Source: Clavelina lepadiformis
Taxonomy: Eukaryota > Chordata > Ascidiacea > Aplousobranchia > Clavelinidae
Direction of reading: 5' to 3'
DNA length: 64,000 nucleotides
NCBI RefSeq assembly: GCF_947623445.1
Contig: NC_135240.1
Span: forward strand, 25,792,001-25,856,000
The notes beneath the pieces are model-generated. The model was not told the DNA's origin, made no database searches, and saw only the letters and a list, made by a program, of their open reading frames with translations. Both the position numbers and the translations under genes were made by a program. Positions 51,002-62,611 of this stretch are shown here, one piece after another; position 1 is the stretch's first letter; each line of letters opens with the position of its first letter.

Positions 51002-52037
51002 GCAAGGTATTCGTTTTTATAAGTAACGGGTCATTGTATTAATTTTACTTTCATAACCTAATTAGGAGTAATTATTAATACATTTAATATATTTGATACG
51101 TCACGTTTTGCTTAAGTGTTAATTGAGTACAAAGAAACGCTTTTTAAGGACATTTACTAAGCGATTGTTTTTGCTTGCTTTTTATGATTTTGAATTTTTT
51201 AGTTTTATTGAAGTTTTGTGACAAAGTTTAATTTAATTTTGCATCCATATATTATATTTCCACTGTATTATATTGCTGGAAGCTACGTTTTTAACTGATT
51301 TTTTCGCTTTTCTCAAGAATATGTGTTCGAATCAATATGGTTGTATAATTTGCTTCTATAATTTCTTCCTTATAATCGTGTTTTTTTTTCTTCGCAAGCA
51401 CATGTCTGCCTTGACGATAGGCGCCATTTTGTCCCTAAAGGTTATCTTGTTGCTTATCTAATATCTTCAAGTGTTTTGCAGATTAACGTTGCATGTTCTT
51501 TGTAATAAATGCTTTCATGCAAACCAAGTTTGCGCAATCCAGAACCGTAATGATGAAATTCCTCACCCATTTTATGATTTTAAACAACCTCTTCTCAGAT
51601 CAGATCAACTCATTGCATTTGTCAATTTCTTTACCTGAAAATAACAATTCATAACGGCCATGCCACCAGATGTGATAAATACGTTGCAATTGTAATATTG
51701 TGCTTCTTTAATTTATTTCTCTGAAAGTGCAAGGAAAAAGAAGACAACATTGTGGCACTTACAAATTGGAGAATAAGATGGAAAAGGACAAATGTAGCTA
51801 ATAGTTTAGGCTGTTTTGGTGAGCATGTTTTCATCTTATTGTAGTTTTCGCTCTCCACAGCCTGTAGTGAAAAACAAACGATACGATTTATTGTCAAAAA
51901 TATATTGGCAGAAATATATCGGTGGCCTCATGCGAAATAGCATCTCACATCAAAACCAGTTAAAAACGTGATCGTGAAATATGTATGTGCTTATGACTGT
52001 CGATAGATTCCGACCGAAGTTTAAACTACTTGTTGGG
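51002..52037. other. ABCB 3' flank
   Basis: AT-rich 3'-UTR and spacer. The first good AATAAA after the stop is at 51504-51509. Short open frames here (for example 51273-51461) show no motifs. Confidence 0.45.
51504..51509 (+). terminator. Poly(A) signal, ABCB gene
   Basis: AATAAA about 500 bases after the ABCB stop, following a T-rich stretch. It implies a 3' UTR of about half a kilobase; no closer canonical signal was seen. Confidence 0.45.
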
Positions 52038-52268
52038 CAACGTTCCCTCTAATTTTTCACGAGTCTGAGCAAACACAATAACTCCCTGAGCGTTCCCTTG
52101 GACCACTGTGAGCAACATCAGACGTGCGCACTGTGGCCATTATTATGCGTTTATTTTATTTTTAATTCAGGTTGGATTTTTTTCTTGTGCGCAGCACAGA
52201 TTTTCTGTGCGCGGAGACCGTGTCAGCAGTGCGCATTTGCGCACGCGCGCAGCTTAGAGGGAACATTG
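52038..52268. mobile_element. hAT-type MITE, 231 bp
   Basis: Ends CAACGTTCCCTCTAA and TTAGAGGGAACATTG form a 15-bp inverted repeat with one mismatch. Perfect 8-bp target duplications TTGTTGGG lie at 52030-52037 and 52269-52276. The interior is rich in GTGCGC words. No coding capacity. Confidence 0.9.
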
Positions 52269-52276
52269 TTGTTGGG

Positions 52277-53256
52277 TATGCTTTGCCTATGCAAATAGAT
52301 GTGTTACACTGGTTTTTGCCCTGTATCTGTTACGTTTTTCCCTTGCGGCTGATTGCGCGTTTCCGTGGTTAATCAAGCACATGTGTCTTTTTATCGACGT
52401 GTGTCCGACAAGTAGTTGCACTGACAGTTTTGTATTGGAGCTCCTGAGATGAGCTGTGTGAAGACAAACTTAACTTAACTGCTTTTAAATAAAACATGTG
52501 CCTGTAATTCTAAGAGTGAGAACAGCAAAACGTAACAGATGCAATGTACATTCCTACTAACGTAGGAAATTTAACCGGATCCATTTGTAGGGAAAAAATC
52601 ATTGACCTCTTACCAGCCATTGTTGGTTTAAATTGTAAATATCTGTCATCGCTTGTTTGTTATTAGAATTTGAAATGCTGGCCTTTGTTTGCTAAAATTC
52701 AGCTTCGTCTAGTAAAAGTTCTTACAACCGATGTAAACCACAGCTCGCATTGCTTGTTTACTGCGAAGAAGATTTGACAATAACAGAGCACATATTTGAC
52801 AACAAAAGAAGCAATTTAGTTGAACGCAAACCTTGGACCGAAAAAGGCGCATGTCTGGCACTGAACAAAGTTTTCTTCGACCGTGAGACAGGAATGAGAC
52901 TGGAGGAAGCAGTCGTGCTTGGCGCGGTTATAGCGTTTTTGCTTGCCAAACCCAAACAAATTTCGATATAACAAATGGGTGATCAACAACCAAGCGAATC
53001 GTTTATTAGTTAAGATCATGTCGCTTCTATGCAGTCTGTCAGTTTCAAAGTTATTAAATATAGAAAAGCTTTCAAACAAACTTACTTAAGGTTGGTACTT
53101 TTACAAGAGAAAAAAACAAAAATAACGTACCACGCTGTAACCACCGCAATTATAGCATAACAAGAGGTAGGCCTAGACCATAAGGCTTATATTTTCAACT
53201 TACGTCATGAGCTTCACGTACCAGCTCCTTAAGACAGAGTAATATTGCGTTTGAGA
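52277..53256. other. Spacer upstream of SLCO
   Basis: No gene recognised. The open frame at 52750-52971 lacks family features and overlaps open frames on the minus strand. It likely contains the SLCO promoter. Confidence 0.4.
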
Positions 53257-56200
53257 ATGAAGAAAACACACAAGATGGAGAAGGATCACGACGACTCATC
53301 GGATGGTGACAACCACTCAGAGGATGTGGATGATGGACCAAGTCCGGAGGAAGGAGATTACAAGTTGTTCTGGTTCCTTAGGATCCCGTTCCTCCAGTTC
53401 CTGAATAATCCTAACGGCCTTATCGTTATTCATTGTTTATTCGGGATTGCTTCAGGTCATGGACATTACCATAGCGTAGCGAAATATTTTGTACTGTTTT
53501 TTCATAAAGGGATGAAAAGCTGTAGCAATACAAAAACTTCCCATTTTTCATTGTTGCACACGGGCAACCAGAATTACTGTACAATAGAAACGATTATAAC
53601 TTAGAAGAGAAAAAACAAAACAAAGATCTTACTTCAGTGAATGAAGGTTAAAATGAATTTAGATGGCAGATTACTGTATAAACATCAGGTTAATACCTGG
53701 CAACGTTTAAACTTGGATTAAACGTATCTTACAGAAACATCTTGTAAATCTAATTTTAAACAATTTCTGCTTTAATTAGGTGCAATGTCAAGTGGAATAG
53801 CGAATATCAACGTGGCAGTTCTCGAGCAGCGGTTCGGTTTGAATAGTTCGGATTCGGCGTTGATCGTTGTCGGATACGATATTGCATAATTTTGCGTCCT
53901 CACCGTTTTCGTCACCTACTTTGGGGGGAAAAGGCATCGACCGAGATTGGTGACCATCGGGTTTGCAACTTACGGACTAGGATCGTTGGTCTATGCCCTT
54001 CCGCACTTTCTCACCGCTCTTTATGAGTTTGGAGGAAGCAACTTGGAAGGTATTTCTCTTACTTTAAAATCGATTGATTATTTTCATTCCAACTTTGTTA
54101 TTAATTAAGCCTACTAATAACACTTTGTAAATATAGACCTACCTGCTACGGAATAAGCACTCTATACACGAGATATAGATATTAACTTAGTATCCAAATA
54201 ATAATTTTAAGTAAAGATTAAATAGGATATTTTGGAAACAATTAATCTGAATGAAAAAAATTAAATTCATTTATTTAACATTTCATCTTTGAAGTTATTT
54301 GCATCCCGGACTCTGAGATCGTTTGTGACGAAAGCAGGAAGAATTTGCGTTACAACATGTACATCATTCTGGTCGGCCAGTTGCTCATGGGTAGTGGAGT
54401 GACCCCGTTCTACACCCTGGGTCTTGCTTACATCGAGGACAGCGTCTCGAAACGGTCAGCCTCGATATACTTGGGTGAGTGAACCAGCCCGAACTAATTT
54501 ACATAAATATTCATTACGTTTTTATACGCTTGAATCTGTGCAATCATGCACACCTGGGTGAATGCGTGCGTGAATGCATTCACAAGCGCATGCATTCGTG
54601 CACATGTGCACATCTATACTCAGTCGTGGGATTCAGATCGGCTGGTGCTGACTGGTTCTAGGAATTTTAATGGCCTCCGCGAACCGTTTGTTAAAAAGCG
54701 TATGTATGGGCCTATGTGTATATCGGCCCCGGGTCAATATGATATGCTGCTATAGTGAGAGAACTGAATGTTAAAATATTTGAATCCCACAACTGCCTAT
54801 AGGTCCTTATATTGTTCTCTTAAAGTCAATCACTCTCTTTTGCGAATAAACAATGATAGAATGACAATGTAAGAATAAACCAACTTCACCTTTTAAATAA
54901 TTACAACCTATATAATGATCAAGTGTAAAGACACTAAATCCTATACTGGAAAGTTACTATACCTCCACACTGATGGTGACTGAAAATAGATAACTTCTCT
55001 CCCAGAAGTGTACTTGGTATAGTGCAATATATTGCTTATATTCCATCGCATGCGGTTTGATAGATATGGTACTTGACACTATTTAGTTATTACATTAGTG
55101 TAAACACTGAGGCTTTTGGAAATAAGCTTATACGAAATGTTTTCCAGGCATTGCAAATGCAGCATCAGCACTAGGACCAGTAATCGGTTTCATAGCAGGT
55201 GGAGTTATTTTATCCGATTATTACGTCGATTTCGACAAAGTATCTGAGTAAGTTGCTTGACACACCATATAAGCTACATAAATGGTCATAAAATTTTGTA
55301 ACCATTGTAGCCTGCATTGACAGATAACGACTTCATAGTAAATAAATAACTGCATCCCGCATTTACGGCTGCACCCTGCAACCAATTGTAAGTTTATTGC
55401 AGCAGGAGCCAATCAACAGCCGTGAATGATTTGTAAATATCTCAGCGGGATTCAAAACTTTATCAAACGTACACATCTGCTGTAGAGGTTCTAATATAAG
55501 TAAACGTTAAAAATTTTAGACCCCCGCTTCCTAATTACGACCCAAGATGGGTTGGTGCATGGTGGGTATTTCTCTTGGCGGCTATGGAGTTCACTTGGCT
55601 CCTTGCGGTACCCATGTCAGGATTCCCAAAACAACTACCTGGTACGTTTTTCGTAATGACTGTGTCTAGTAATCAGGCTTTACATAATGTTGAAGGTGTT
55701 GTGCTTTACCTGGTTTTGCAACCAGTAGCGCTTCTTTATTTCGTTTGCTCATTGTGTTATTTGCAAATAGGAACAGCGAAGAACCGGAAAAACAGGGTCT
55801 CCGAAGTGCACCAAAACGGGGGCGCTCAAATCGCCAACAAAGACGGTTTTGGTTCCTCCTACGAGGACCTGCCCCGCGCCATCGTCACCCTACTGAAAAA
55901 CCCTACGTACGTCATAATCACCGTCTGTGGATGCTTGCAATCTCTTCTGATCGCCGGAACAGCGGCTTTCTTTGCCAAGTATATTGAAAATGCTTTCCGA
56001 ATGTCTGTAGGCGACGCAGCTGTACTGTCAGGTGACTAATTGTAGGCTGCTTATGAAGGATTATAAGTTATATTTGCTTTGCTTTGTAGTGCGCAAAGTT
56101 AATCTAGTATAGGTCACAGATAAACCAAACTCGAATCAAATAAAACGGAAATAAGCATAAACTTTTTTTTTCCAAACTGGAATAAGACGCTACAACGATG

Positions 56201-58709
56201 GACTCCGCATTATTGACTTCCACATTCGAGACGCAAACAACCCTTTTAAAGAACTTGAGAATAACAGCATAATTAAAATTCTTGTATTTCAGTTTATACA
56301 GTAAAGTTCTAGTATATTGTTTTATGCCTGACAAGTTCGTTTTTGGTAATTTTCTGGCTTTGTAAACTTTTTTTTGTTATGTCCTCGTTTAATTAGTTGT
56401 ATCTGTTTTTGTTAATTCGATTTTCGGTTATAAGTCTATTATTTTTCTATACACTAGACTCTTAGGTTTTTCCGATTTATCAAGTTATAAATCATGTGTT
56501 TTAGGCGCAGTTAGCGTGCCTGCTGGTGCAGTTGGGAACATTTTGGGAGGACTTTTGATCTAAGTTTATACTTTTAAGTGGAAAACACCAACCATGCTGA
56601 AATATTGCTCATTTGCTGTATTCTCGGTGGCTTGTTTGTCATGCTGCTTCCTTCTGCACTGCAGAGACACACAAATAGCAGGAGTCAATGTGCCTTATAG
56701 GTAATTCGTGCTTGAATGTCAATGATATCTTTTTCTGCCGGTTTGGTAAAATTTAGTTTGGTAATTCAAACCATGGTAGGCTATAGTTTAGGCTATGACG
56801 GATGCAAAAAATTTCCGATCTGTTGAAAACATTTCGGCATTGGGAATACCAACTGTTTGGAAAATTAGTCATTCAACTAAAGATAGGTTAATTTCTATAG
56901 TTTTTACCTAATTGATAAATTCGACTAAAGAGACCATTATTAACTTTGCAGTGACAGTTCTTTTAATTCTGTAACTTCCACCAACCTGACGTCATCCTGT
57001 AATAGTCACTGTCCCTGCCAAGAAGCTTACTACATCCCGGTATGTGGTCCCGAGGAAGTGACGTATTTCTCAGCTTGCCAGGCAGGATGTACCGAAGTGA
57101 ATTACTTTGTCCAACCAACGGTGAGCAGCTTCGTAGGGATTCTACCTCAACCAAAGGAACAATTAGGCTGACTAGTTTGAGGCAGTTCAATTTATCTTGA
57201 AGGTTAATTTTATTCAGGTTTACAGCAACTGCAGCTGTTTCCCGAATTCAACAGACGAGGCTGTCGACGGTAGGTGCCCATCGCCATGTTCAACTCGAAG
57301 CGCGTTCCTGGCGCTGTCGTTTTTCATGGTCATGTTCACGTTTTCCATCTTCACACCTATGCTGGTATCCACTTTCAGGTAAGATCTGATATAATTGCAT
57401 GGTGACACCACATCACCATCCCTGGGATATTCTAATTTCCTGTCCTAATGACAATGCTCAGCGAAATGAGAATAATGCATTTCATTTTATTTTCATTTGC
57501 AGCATCGCAATCACAGCAGCTTGGAGCAAAACATGTTTGAATATATTAATACTGTGTCCCGAAATCATACATTAATACATTTTTTAAATTAAGCAAAATA
57601 GGTCGATAGCCTACGCCACTAACGTTTTAAAAAATCAGAAAGGAGGCATTTATTTGAAGTTCCAGTTACAAAAAATTCTCGACGCTTTCATGTACGGCCT
57701 ATTATAAGTTATAATATTCGGGATAACATTCTTAATACCAAGCATTTTTAGGATTGTGCCAGAATCACTTAGGTCGTTTGCCTTGGGTTTGGAATATTTA
57801 TTTTACCGTGCTTTGGGGACAATACCAGGACCAAATCTCTACGGCGCTTTTATCGATGCCACTTGCCTTTTATGGCAGGAAACTTCATGCGGTGACAGGG
57901 GATTCTGTTGGACGTACAATAACAGAAACATGGCTCTTACTTTTCTTTACCTATGTAAGTTTTCTGTGGCGCTTTCTACATTATTTGCTTATTTAGTTTG
58001 AGCTTATAATATTGTCTACAAATGGCAGGGTCCCATTCAAGTAGCTTATATTGGAGATATTTCGTGTGTTTCCATGCTTATAGCCAAAGTCGGGATGTAT
58101 GCCCAAATGAATCTATATCGCTATGTCACATAACGTTACTATGTATATCTTTTTTGACGAAAATATTTGCGTATGCGATCTATGTTTTTTGGTTAAAATT
58201 TAAAAATGTACACAGCTAAAATGTATCTGTATAGTCTACTTTCTACTAATGTGGTGAACCATTGACGGATTGATAAGGAAGAAAATCATGATTGTACCAA
58301 ACATAGGTGATTGTCGCCCTTATGCAGTAGGCTGTACTACACATCATACTATACGCAGTTTACTGCCGCATGTGGACCTATTACAATCGTTTATTTTTGC
58401 GTATGAAAACACTTTTGAAACCTCGGTGCTGTTTTGCTGAGGTTAGTAATGTTTCGCTATGCTCGTTACACGATTTTCATTGCAGCTGTTGTTGGCAACG
58501 GTCTCTCTGCTCTATTGTTTCTTGTGGGGAGCTTCACTTACAAGCCCATGTATGTGGCCGAGTGTTCAACTGACATGGACACTGTTCAGCTTTCAACTGA
58601 CAGTGACAAAGATGGCAACAAGAAGAGCAAAGGTCACACAAATTATCCTTCCTACGACGGAAATTTATACGAAAATGCTAAATTAAACGAGGACTGTACA
58701 AAACTCTGA
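53257..58709 (+). CDS. SLCO/OATP organic anion transporter, interrupted by two in-frame TAA codons
   Basis: Twelve-segment membrane carrier of the organic anion transporting polypeptide family (uptake of amphipathic anions). Exons: 53257-53455, 53780-54049, 54295-54474, 55148-55247, 55520-55641, 55771-56031, 56505-56700, 56952-57120, 57218-57378, 57752-57954, 58486-58709; phases all match, 694 codons plus TGA, normal family length. Family marks: DPRWVGAWW and GFPKQLPG in exon 5, the Kazal-like extracellular domain (CPCQEAYYIPVCGPEEVTYFSAC, split by an intron before NCSCF) in exons 8-9, and VPESLRSFALG...GTIPGP...GAFIDATCLLW in exon 10. Codon 103 (53887-53889) and codon 397 (56561-56563) are TAA inside otherwise conserved segments (GYDIA*FCVLTVF, GGLLI*VYTF). 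All splice sites are intact, so this is a young pseudogene, a null allele or sequence error. The N- and C-tails are acidic/polar and cytoplasmic. Confidence 0.88.
53887..53889 (+). other. In-frame TAA in SLCO exon 2
   Basis: Read in the only frame that keeps OATP similarity on both sides, codon 103 is TAA. A single C-to-A change from TCA would explain it. No alternative splice site removes it without losing a conserved membrane segment. Confidence 0.8.
56561..56563 (+). other. In-frame TAA in SLCO exon 7
   Basis: Codon 397 is TAA, just after GNILGGLLI, where family members usually carry a lysine-rich turn (one base from AAA). Downstream sequence in the same frame remains OATP-like through to the end of the gene. 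Confidence 0.8.
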
Positions 58710-60020
58710 ATCGTTATTTTAGCCTTTATATTTCTTGGTTTAAAACAGCAAACTTTTGTAAAAGAATAAACTTTAGCTTGTAATCTCTAGCTCGTAATCT
58801 TTAGCTTTCACATCGACTTGGTTTGCTGTTGAAAGTACCAGTACTATAATTTTGTTGTGTTTGTAACTGTTGTGATTAACAGTTCTAGACAGAGGTGTGA
58901 ATTTTACATAGATTTACGATTATTACGCCGTTCTCTTTAAATCGGAAGGAATTGTGTGGAGTCGAAGCACAGCGCTGTGGGCTTAATTGCTTAATTTGGT
59001 AAAGTCCTATTAACCCATTCATAAGGAGTTGCATTGCATTAGCCTGTAAGGTAAATTATAATATGATAGCCTAATAGTCCTAGGCTCATTGTGCGCTGTA
59101 ATTGGTGCTTTTTTTCATGCAAATAAAGCGGCCGGTATTGCGATATTATGTGGAAGTTGTAAAATGCAGAGTAAGACGGTATCCTGGTTGATTTGGCTGG
59201 TTTTAGGTTGACAATGTCAAGTTTGGTAAGAGCCGTGAGTTAGATGTTGGTTGCAGATAATTGGATTCTGAAGTTAGTATTTTTGCTTCAGTAATAACCT
59301 TACTCAACTTGGAGTTTAACTTAAGTATTTAGAACACCACACTTAAAGAACAAAAATATTTTCTTCAAGGATTTACTTTACACTTTCAATATCGAAAATT
59401 GGGCTATCTAAACGGTCGGTTAAGTCAGTTGTCTAACTGCACAATTAGGCAACTAAGTATCTTATTAATTCAATCCTCCATGCAATGACATATAATTTCT
59501 TAAACGACTTTATAAAAAAACGGGATATGCATTCTGAAAACAAACAAGCAAAATACATTTTCTGGTTTTTGTTATCTTGATCAAAATGGCTTTAGCGGTT
59601 ATGGGAGAAGCGTAAAATGAAACAATTGCAACGCAGCATCATTCCATTTGCTCCCGAAGTTGGCAGAAGTAATTGAATTAGAGCTCTCATTAATTGACAA
59701 AGTTGTCTAATGTCATAACATAACCAATGCTGTTCGGAGCGCTATATGAGCGCAGGCTAAACGGGAAATAACGGTAAAATCTGCAAATAAGAAGAAAGCA
59801 AAAATACCGTAACATACTATGTAGGCAGTATTAGGCTCCACGCGTTAGCATTTGTCTTAAACTTCTTACAGCCATGTACTACTTGTACAGAAGGTGAGAA
59901 TTTTAAAATACTTTTAATTTTTACTTTTACTTTTTTTTTGTTTTGAAATACTTTTCGGCAGCGACTTTACCGGTTGTTTAACGTCCGTGCCAAACGCCTG
60001 ACAATTGAAAGTTTAGGCGT
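58710..60020. other. SLCO 3' flank and spacer
   Basis: AATAAA at 58765-58770, 56 bases after the SLCO stop, is a good poly(A) signal. The rest is AT-rich with no recognisable gene. Confidence 0.5.
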
Positions 60021-60076
60021 CCCGTCTAGTTTAGGCGTCCCGTCCCGTCTAGGCCACCAGCTGGCCAGACTCCCGT
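60020..60076. repeat. GTCCCGTCTAG / CCAGCTGG module
   Basis: Short repeats of GGCGTCCCGTCTAG are followed by TAGGCCACCAGCTGGCCAGA. The latter module recurs at 62576-62602 and twice at 63424-63480, each time beside tRNA-like or repeat-family sequence. Confidence 0.7.
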
Positions 60077-60144
60077 CGGCTTAGCCGGATTAGCGCGCTG
60101 GACTTCTAATCCAGAGGTTCCGGGTTCGAGACCCGGCAGGGATT
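60070..60144 (+). tRNA. tRNA-Arg(TCT)-like, probably a pseudogene or tRNA-derived repeat
   Basis: The anticodon arm CTGGA-CTTCTAA-TCCAG (anticodon TCT at 60105-60107) and the T arm CCGGG-TTCGAGA-CCCGG are perfect. The acceptor 5' strand does not pair with the 3' strand CAGGGAT, and the D arm is irregular. A near-identical copy lies at 63473-63547 with shared flanks of more than 100 bases, so it spreads as part of a repeat. Confidence 0.55.
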
Positions 60145-60426
60145 ATTTGGCTTAATATTTTAAAAAGCTAATCACTTAACTCTACATATTTTCATCCTAA
60201 ATTGAGAAAACCGTTAACATCATCGTCTACGGCTTCTATAAAGTAAATCTAGAATGAAACAATCTGGATTGGTGCGTTGTATTTATCCTCGATTAAACAT
60301 CGTTGCTTGGATCTGTGAATTTTATACAGCCACGAGTAAAACAACCGTGATATTAGTGCTAAATTAAACCTTTACCTAGTTTTGTGGTAATTATTATAAG
60401 AACGGAAATCCATACAAAACATCAGG

Positions 60427-60520
60427 GTCAGGATGGCCGAGTGGTCTAAGGCGCCAGATTCAAGCAGAGGCATAGTCGCTTTGTGCGGCTCTAGAGGCGT
60501 GGGTTCGAATCCCTAGTAGT
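60427..60520 (+). tRNA. tRNA-Leu(CAA)-like 5' part with intron-like insert, degenerate
   Basis: The first 38 bases match the eukaryotic tRNA-Leu(CAA) start (GTCAGGATGGCCGAGTGG, then CCAGATTCAAG). An intron-like stretch follows, and then a T-loop region GTGGGTTCGAATCCC. The 3' anticodon stem, full variable arm and 3' acceptor strand are absent, so it is unlikely to make a mature tRNA. Confidence 0.6.
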
Positions 60521-60574
60521 AGACTAGATATCTGTTGAGATCTGCCCGCGGATGTTCGCATCCTGCCGACAACG
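60521..60574 (+). pseudogene. tRNA-Ser 3' half fused to the tRNA-Leu fragment
   Basis: This segment aligns to the anticodon-loop-to-discriminator part of the Ser copies nearby (ACTAGATATCTGTTGAGATC, ending CCGACAACG), with T-arm changes GATG/CATCC. It starts directly where the Leu sequence stops, which makes a Leu-Ser chimera. Confidence 0.65.
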
Positions 60575-60650
60575 CTGACATAAAATTACAATTTCATAAG
60601 TGATTCGAGAAAAGTGCGATTTTATCAATTTGCATTGATCATTAAGCACA

Positions 60651-60732
60651 GTTGTCGTGGCCGAGTGGTTAAGGCGACAGACCCGAAATGTGATGGGCTC
60701 TGCCCGCGTAGGTTCGAATCCTGCCCACAACG
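60651..60732 (+). tRNA. tRNA-Ser(CGA)-like
   Basis: 82 bases, type II tRNA with long variable arm. Acceptor GTTGTCG pairs with CCACAAC except for one C-C. Anticodon CGA at 60684-60686. The anticodon stem (ACAGA/TGTGA) has two mismatches, so function is doubtful. A T-rich stretch follows. Confidence 0.6.
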
Positions 60733-60808
60733 CTGACATAAATTTTCTTTTTCATAAGTGATTCGAGAAAAGTGCCATTTTATCAATTTGCATTGATCAT
60801 TAAGCACA

Positions 60809-60890
60809 GTTGTCGTGGCCGAGTGGTTAAGGTGACAGACTTGAAATCTGTTGGGATCTGCCCGCGTAGGTTCGAATCCTGCCCACAACG
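60809..60890 (+). tRNA. tRNA-Ser(TGA)-like
   Basis: 82 bases, 158 bases after the preceding copy. The anticodon stem ACAGA/TCTGT is perfect, anticodon TGA at 60842-60844. The acceptor has one C-C mismatch. The 76-base flank shared by the other copies is cut off after CTGACATAA, and no T-run terminator follows closely. Confidence 0.65.
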
Positions 60891-60983
60891 CTGACATAAC
60901 GTCTAGTCGTAGCCAGCAAGCGAACTTGAATGGAATAGAGCACTGTTAATGGCGTTATTTCTCAAGGTTCGTACAAGCGTCAC

Positions 60984-61885
60984 AGTTAGTTCCCACTCCC
61001 AGTTACTAAATGTTTTGGGTTCAAATCCCTGCCCAAGCGCTGGTCGTCTATTCTTAGAAAATAAAACGAAATTATCCTACAAGACTTTGAAAGTTTAAGT
61101 GTGCAACAAGACTCTACAAAATTGAAGTTCAGTAACACACAAAAATTTCAGTCCCACAATGAAAAAAGGTGGAAAGGTATAAATCTACCGATAAGGTTGG
61201 ACGTAAGCGATGGCGCAGTGAAAATAGCGGAGAACAGCAAATCAAAGGTTTTCGGTTCAAGCCTCTGGCCATCCAAGCCTAGTCCAAGAAGATTCTGTCG
61301 CATAGTTCCCACTCGAAGGTAGGCCACTGAAGGTTTTGGGATCAAATCCCTGCCAAAAGGCTGGTCTTCTTTTCTTAGAAAATAAAACGAAATTATCCTA
61401 CAAGACTTTGAAAGTCGAAGTGTGTGATAGGACTCCACAAAATAGATTTTAACTCACATAAAAAAATTTCAGTCCCACAATGAAATAAGGTGAAAAGGTA
61501 TAAATGTACCAGTTGTCAGTGAAGTAAGCGATGGCGCAGTGAAAACATATGCTAGCAGCAAATCAAAGGTTCTCGGTTCAAACCTCTGTCCATCCAAGAC
61601 TAGCCTAAGAAGATACCGTCGCATAGTTCCAACTTCCAGTTAGGTAACTCAAGGTTTTGGGATCAAATCCCGGAGCAAGCGCTGGTGTTCCTATCTTAAG
61701 ATACGACGAATTATTCCTGAAAGACTTTGAAAGTCAGTGTAATAAGTAAGTAAAAATTTACTCACATAAAAATATTTCAGTCCCGCACTTTTCATGTTAA
61801 AAGATAGAAATCCCCCGGGTGGGTGGGTACACACACCAGCTAAGTGGAAATTTCAGTTAACAGCAAGGCAAAGGTTTGCAGAGGG
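60984..61885. repeat. Tandem array, ~316-321 bp unit with tRNA-like boxes
   Basis: Three units begin at TAGTTCC (60987, 61303, 61624). Each carries TTTTGGG(T/A)TCAAATCCC and AAATAAAACGAAATTAT-type sequence (degenerate in unit 3). Units 1 and 2 also have GATGGCGCAGTG (A-box-like) followed about 45 bases later by GGTTCAAGCC or GGTTCAAACC (B-box-like). Unit 3 is eroded. This looks like a tRNA-derived SINE amplified in tandem. Confidence 0.7.
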
Positions 61886-61904
61886 CTTGCACTGCTTATC
61901 AGTC

Positions 61905-62492
61905 TTAACTTGTTATTTTGACTTAATTTACCTGCCGAATTAATGATCTGACTCCGTGGTTGCGTGCGGTTAGAATTCTCTAACCTAACGTTCTACTAGC
62001 CGAAAGCCTTTATGTTATTACAGATACAGTTTATCAGAAACAATCCTTTATTGTAGGAACTGTACAAATTCCGATTAATACACAATCACAAACTTAGCAT
62101 TCACCATTTGAAACAAGTCTAAAACATTACAATTAACTCGACTAACGTAATACGTTCGTACGATTCTGTATCTCTGTCTGCGCGGTTACTCGCATATCAG
62201 TTCGAGTTTATAAAGCGGAGCGATGTGAACGGAAATATTCAACACAATATACACGAACATTTCAGAATGCGCGAACGATAAAATAAAGCGTTGGCAATGG
62301 GGATTATTTTCAGTTAAAACTCGGTTGTTATGAAATCACCTGGTAACGTACTAAACGGCGCTTTCACATGAAGTTATTTAGAGATAGTTTCCAAATATTA
62401 TGCGACAACTGCAGTTTTCATCACTAAACAATACTTCAATAAATAACTGGCGAATACTTTCCCACGAATGATATATTGGTATTAAAAGTGGC
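61905..62492 (+). repeat. Dispersed repeat family R, copy B
   Basis: Matches copy C (62612-63345) and copy A (32345-33105, reversed) over the TGCGTGCGGTTAGAATTC region, CAGATACAGTTTA, ATTGTAGG(A/T), GGTAACGTACTAAA and (T/A)GAAGTTATT words. Confidence 0.75.
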
Positions 62493-62565
62493 TCCCAGGC
62501 CACTACAAGTTCACGGTTCAAACCCAGTGAAAATTCGGTGGACTTGGGTCGGTCGTTGGTCTAGA

Positions 62566-62610
62566 CGGGGAGTCCAGCTAGGCCACCAGCTGGCCAGACT
62601 CCCGTCTAGA
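62566..62610. repeat. Palindrome with GACGGGGAGTC arms
   Basis: TCTAGACGGGGAGTC is followed after about 20 bases by GACTCCCGTCTAGA, its near-perfect reverse complement. The loop itself contains the palindromic CCAGCTGG. It would form a strong hairpin. Confidence 0.75.
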
Positions 62611-62611
62611 A

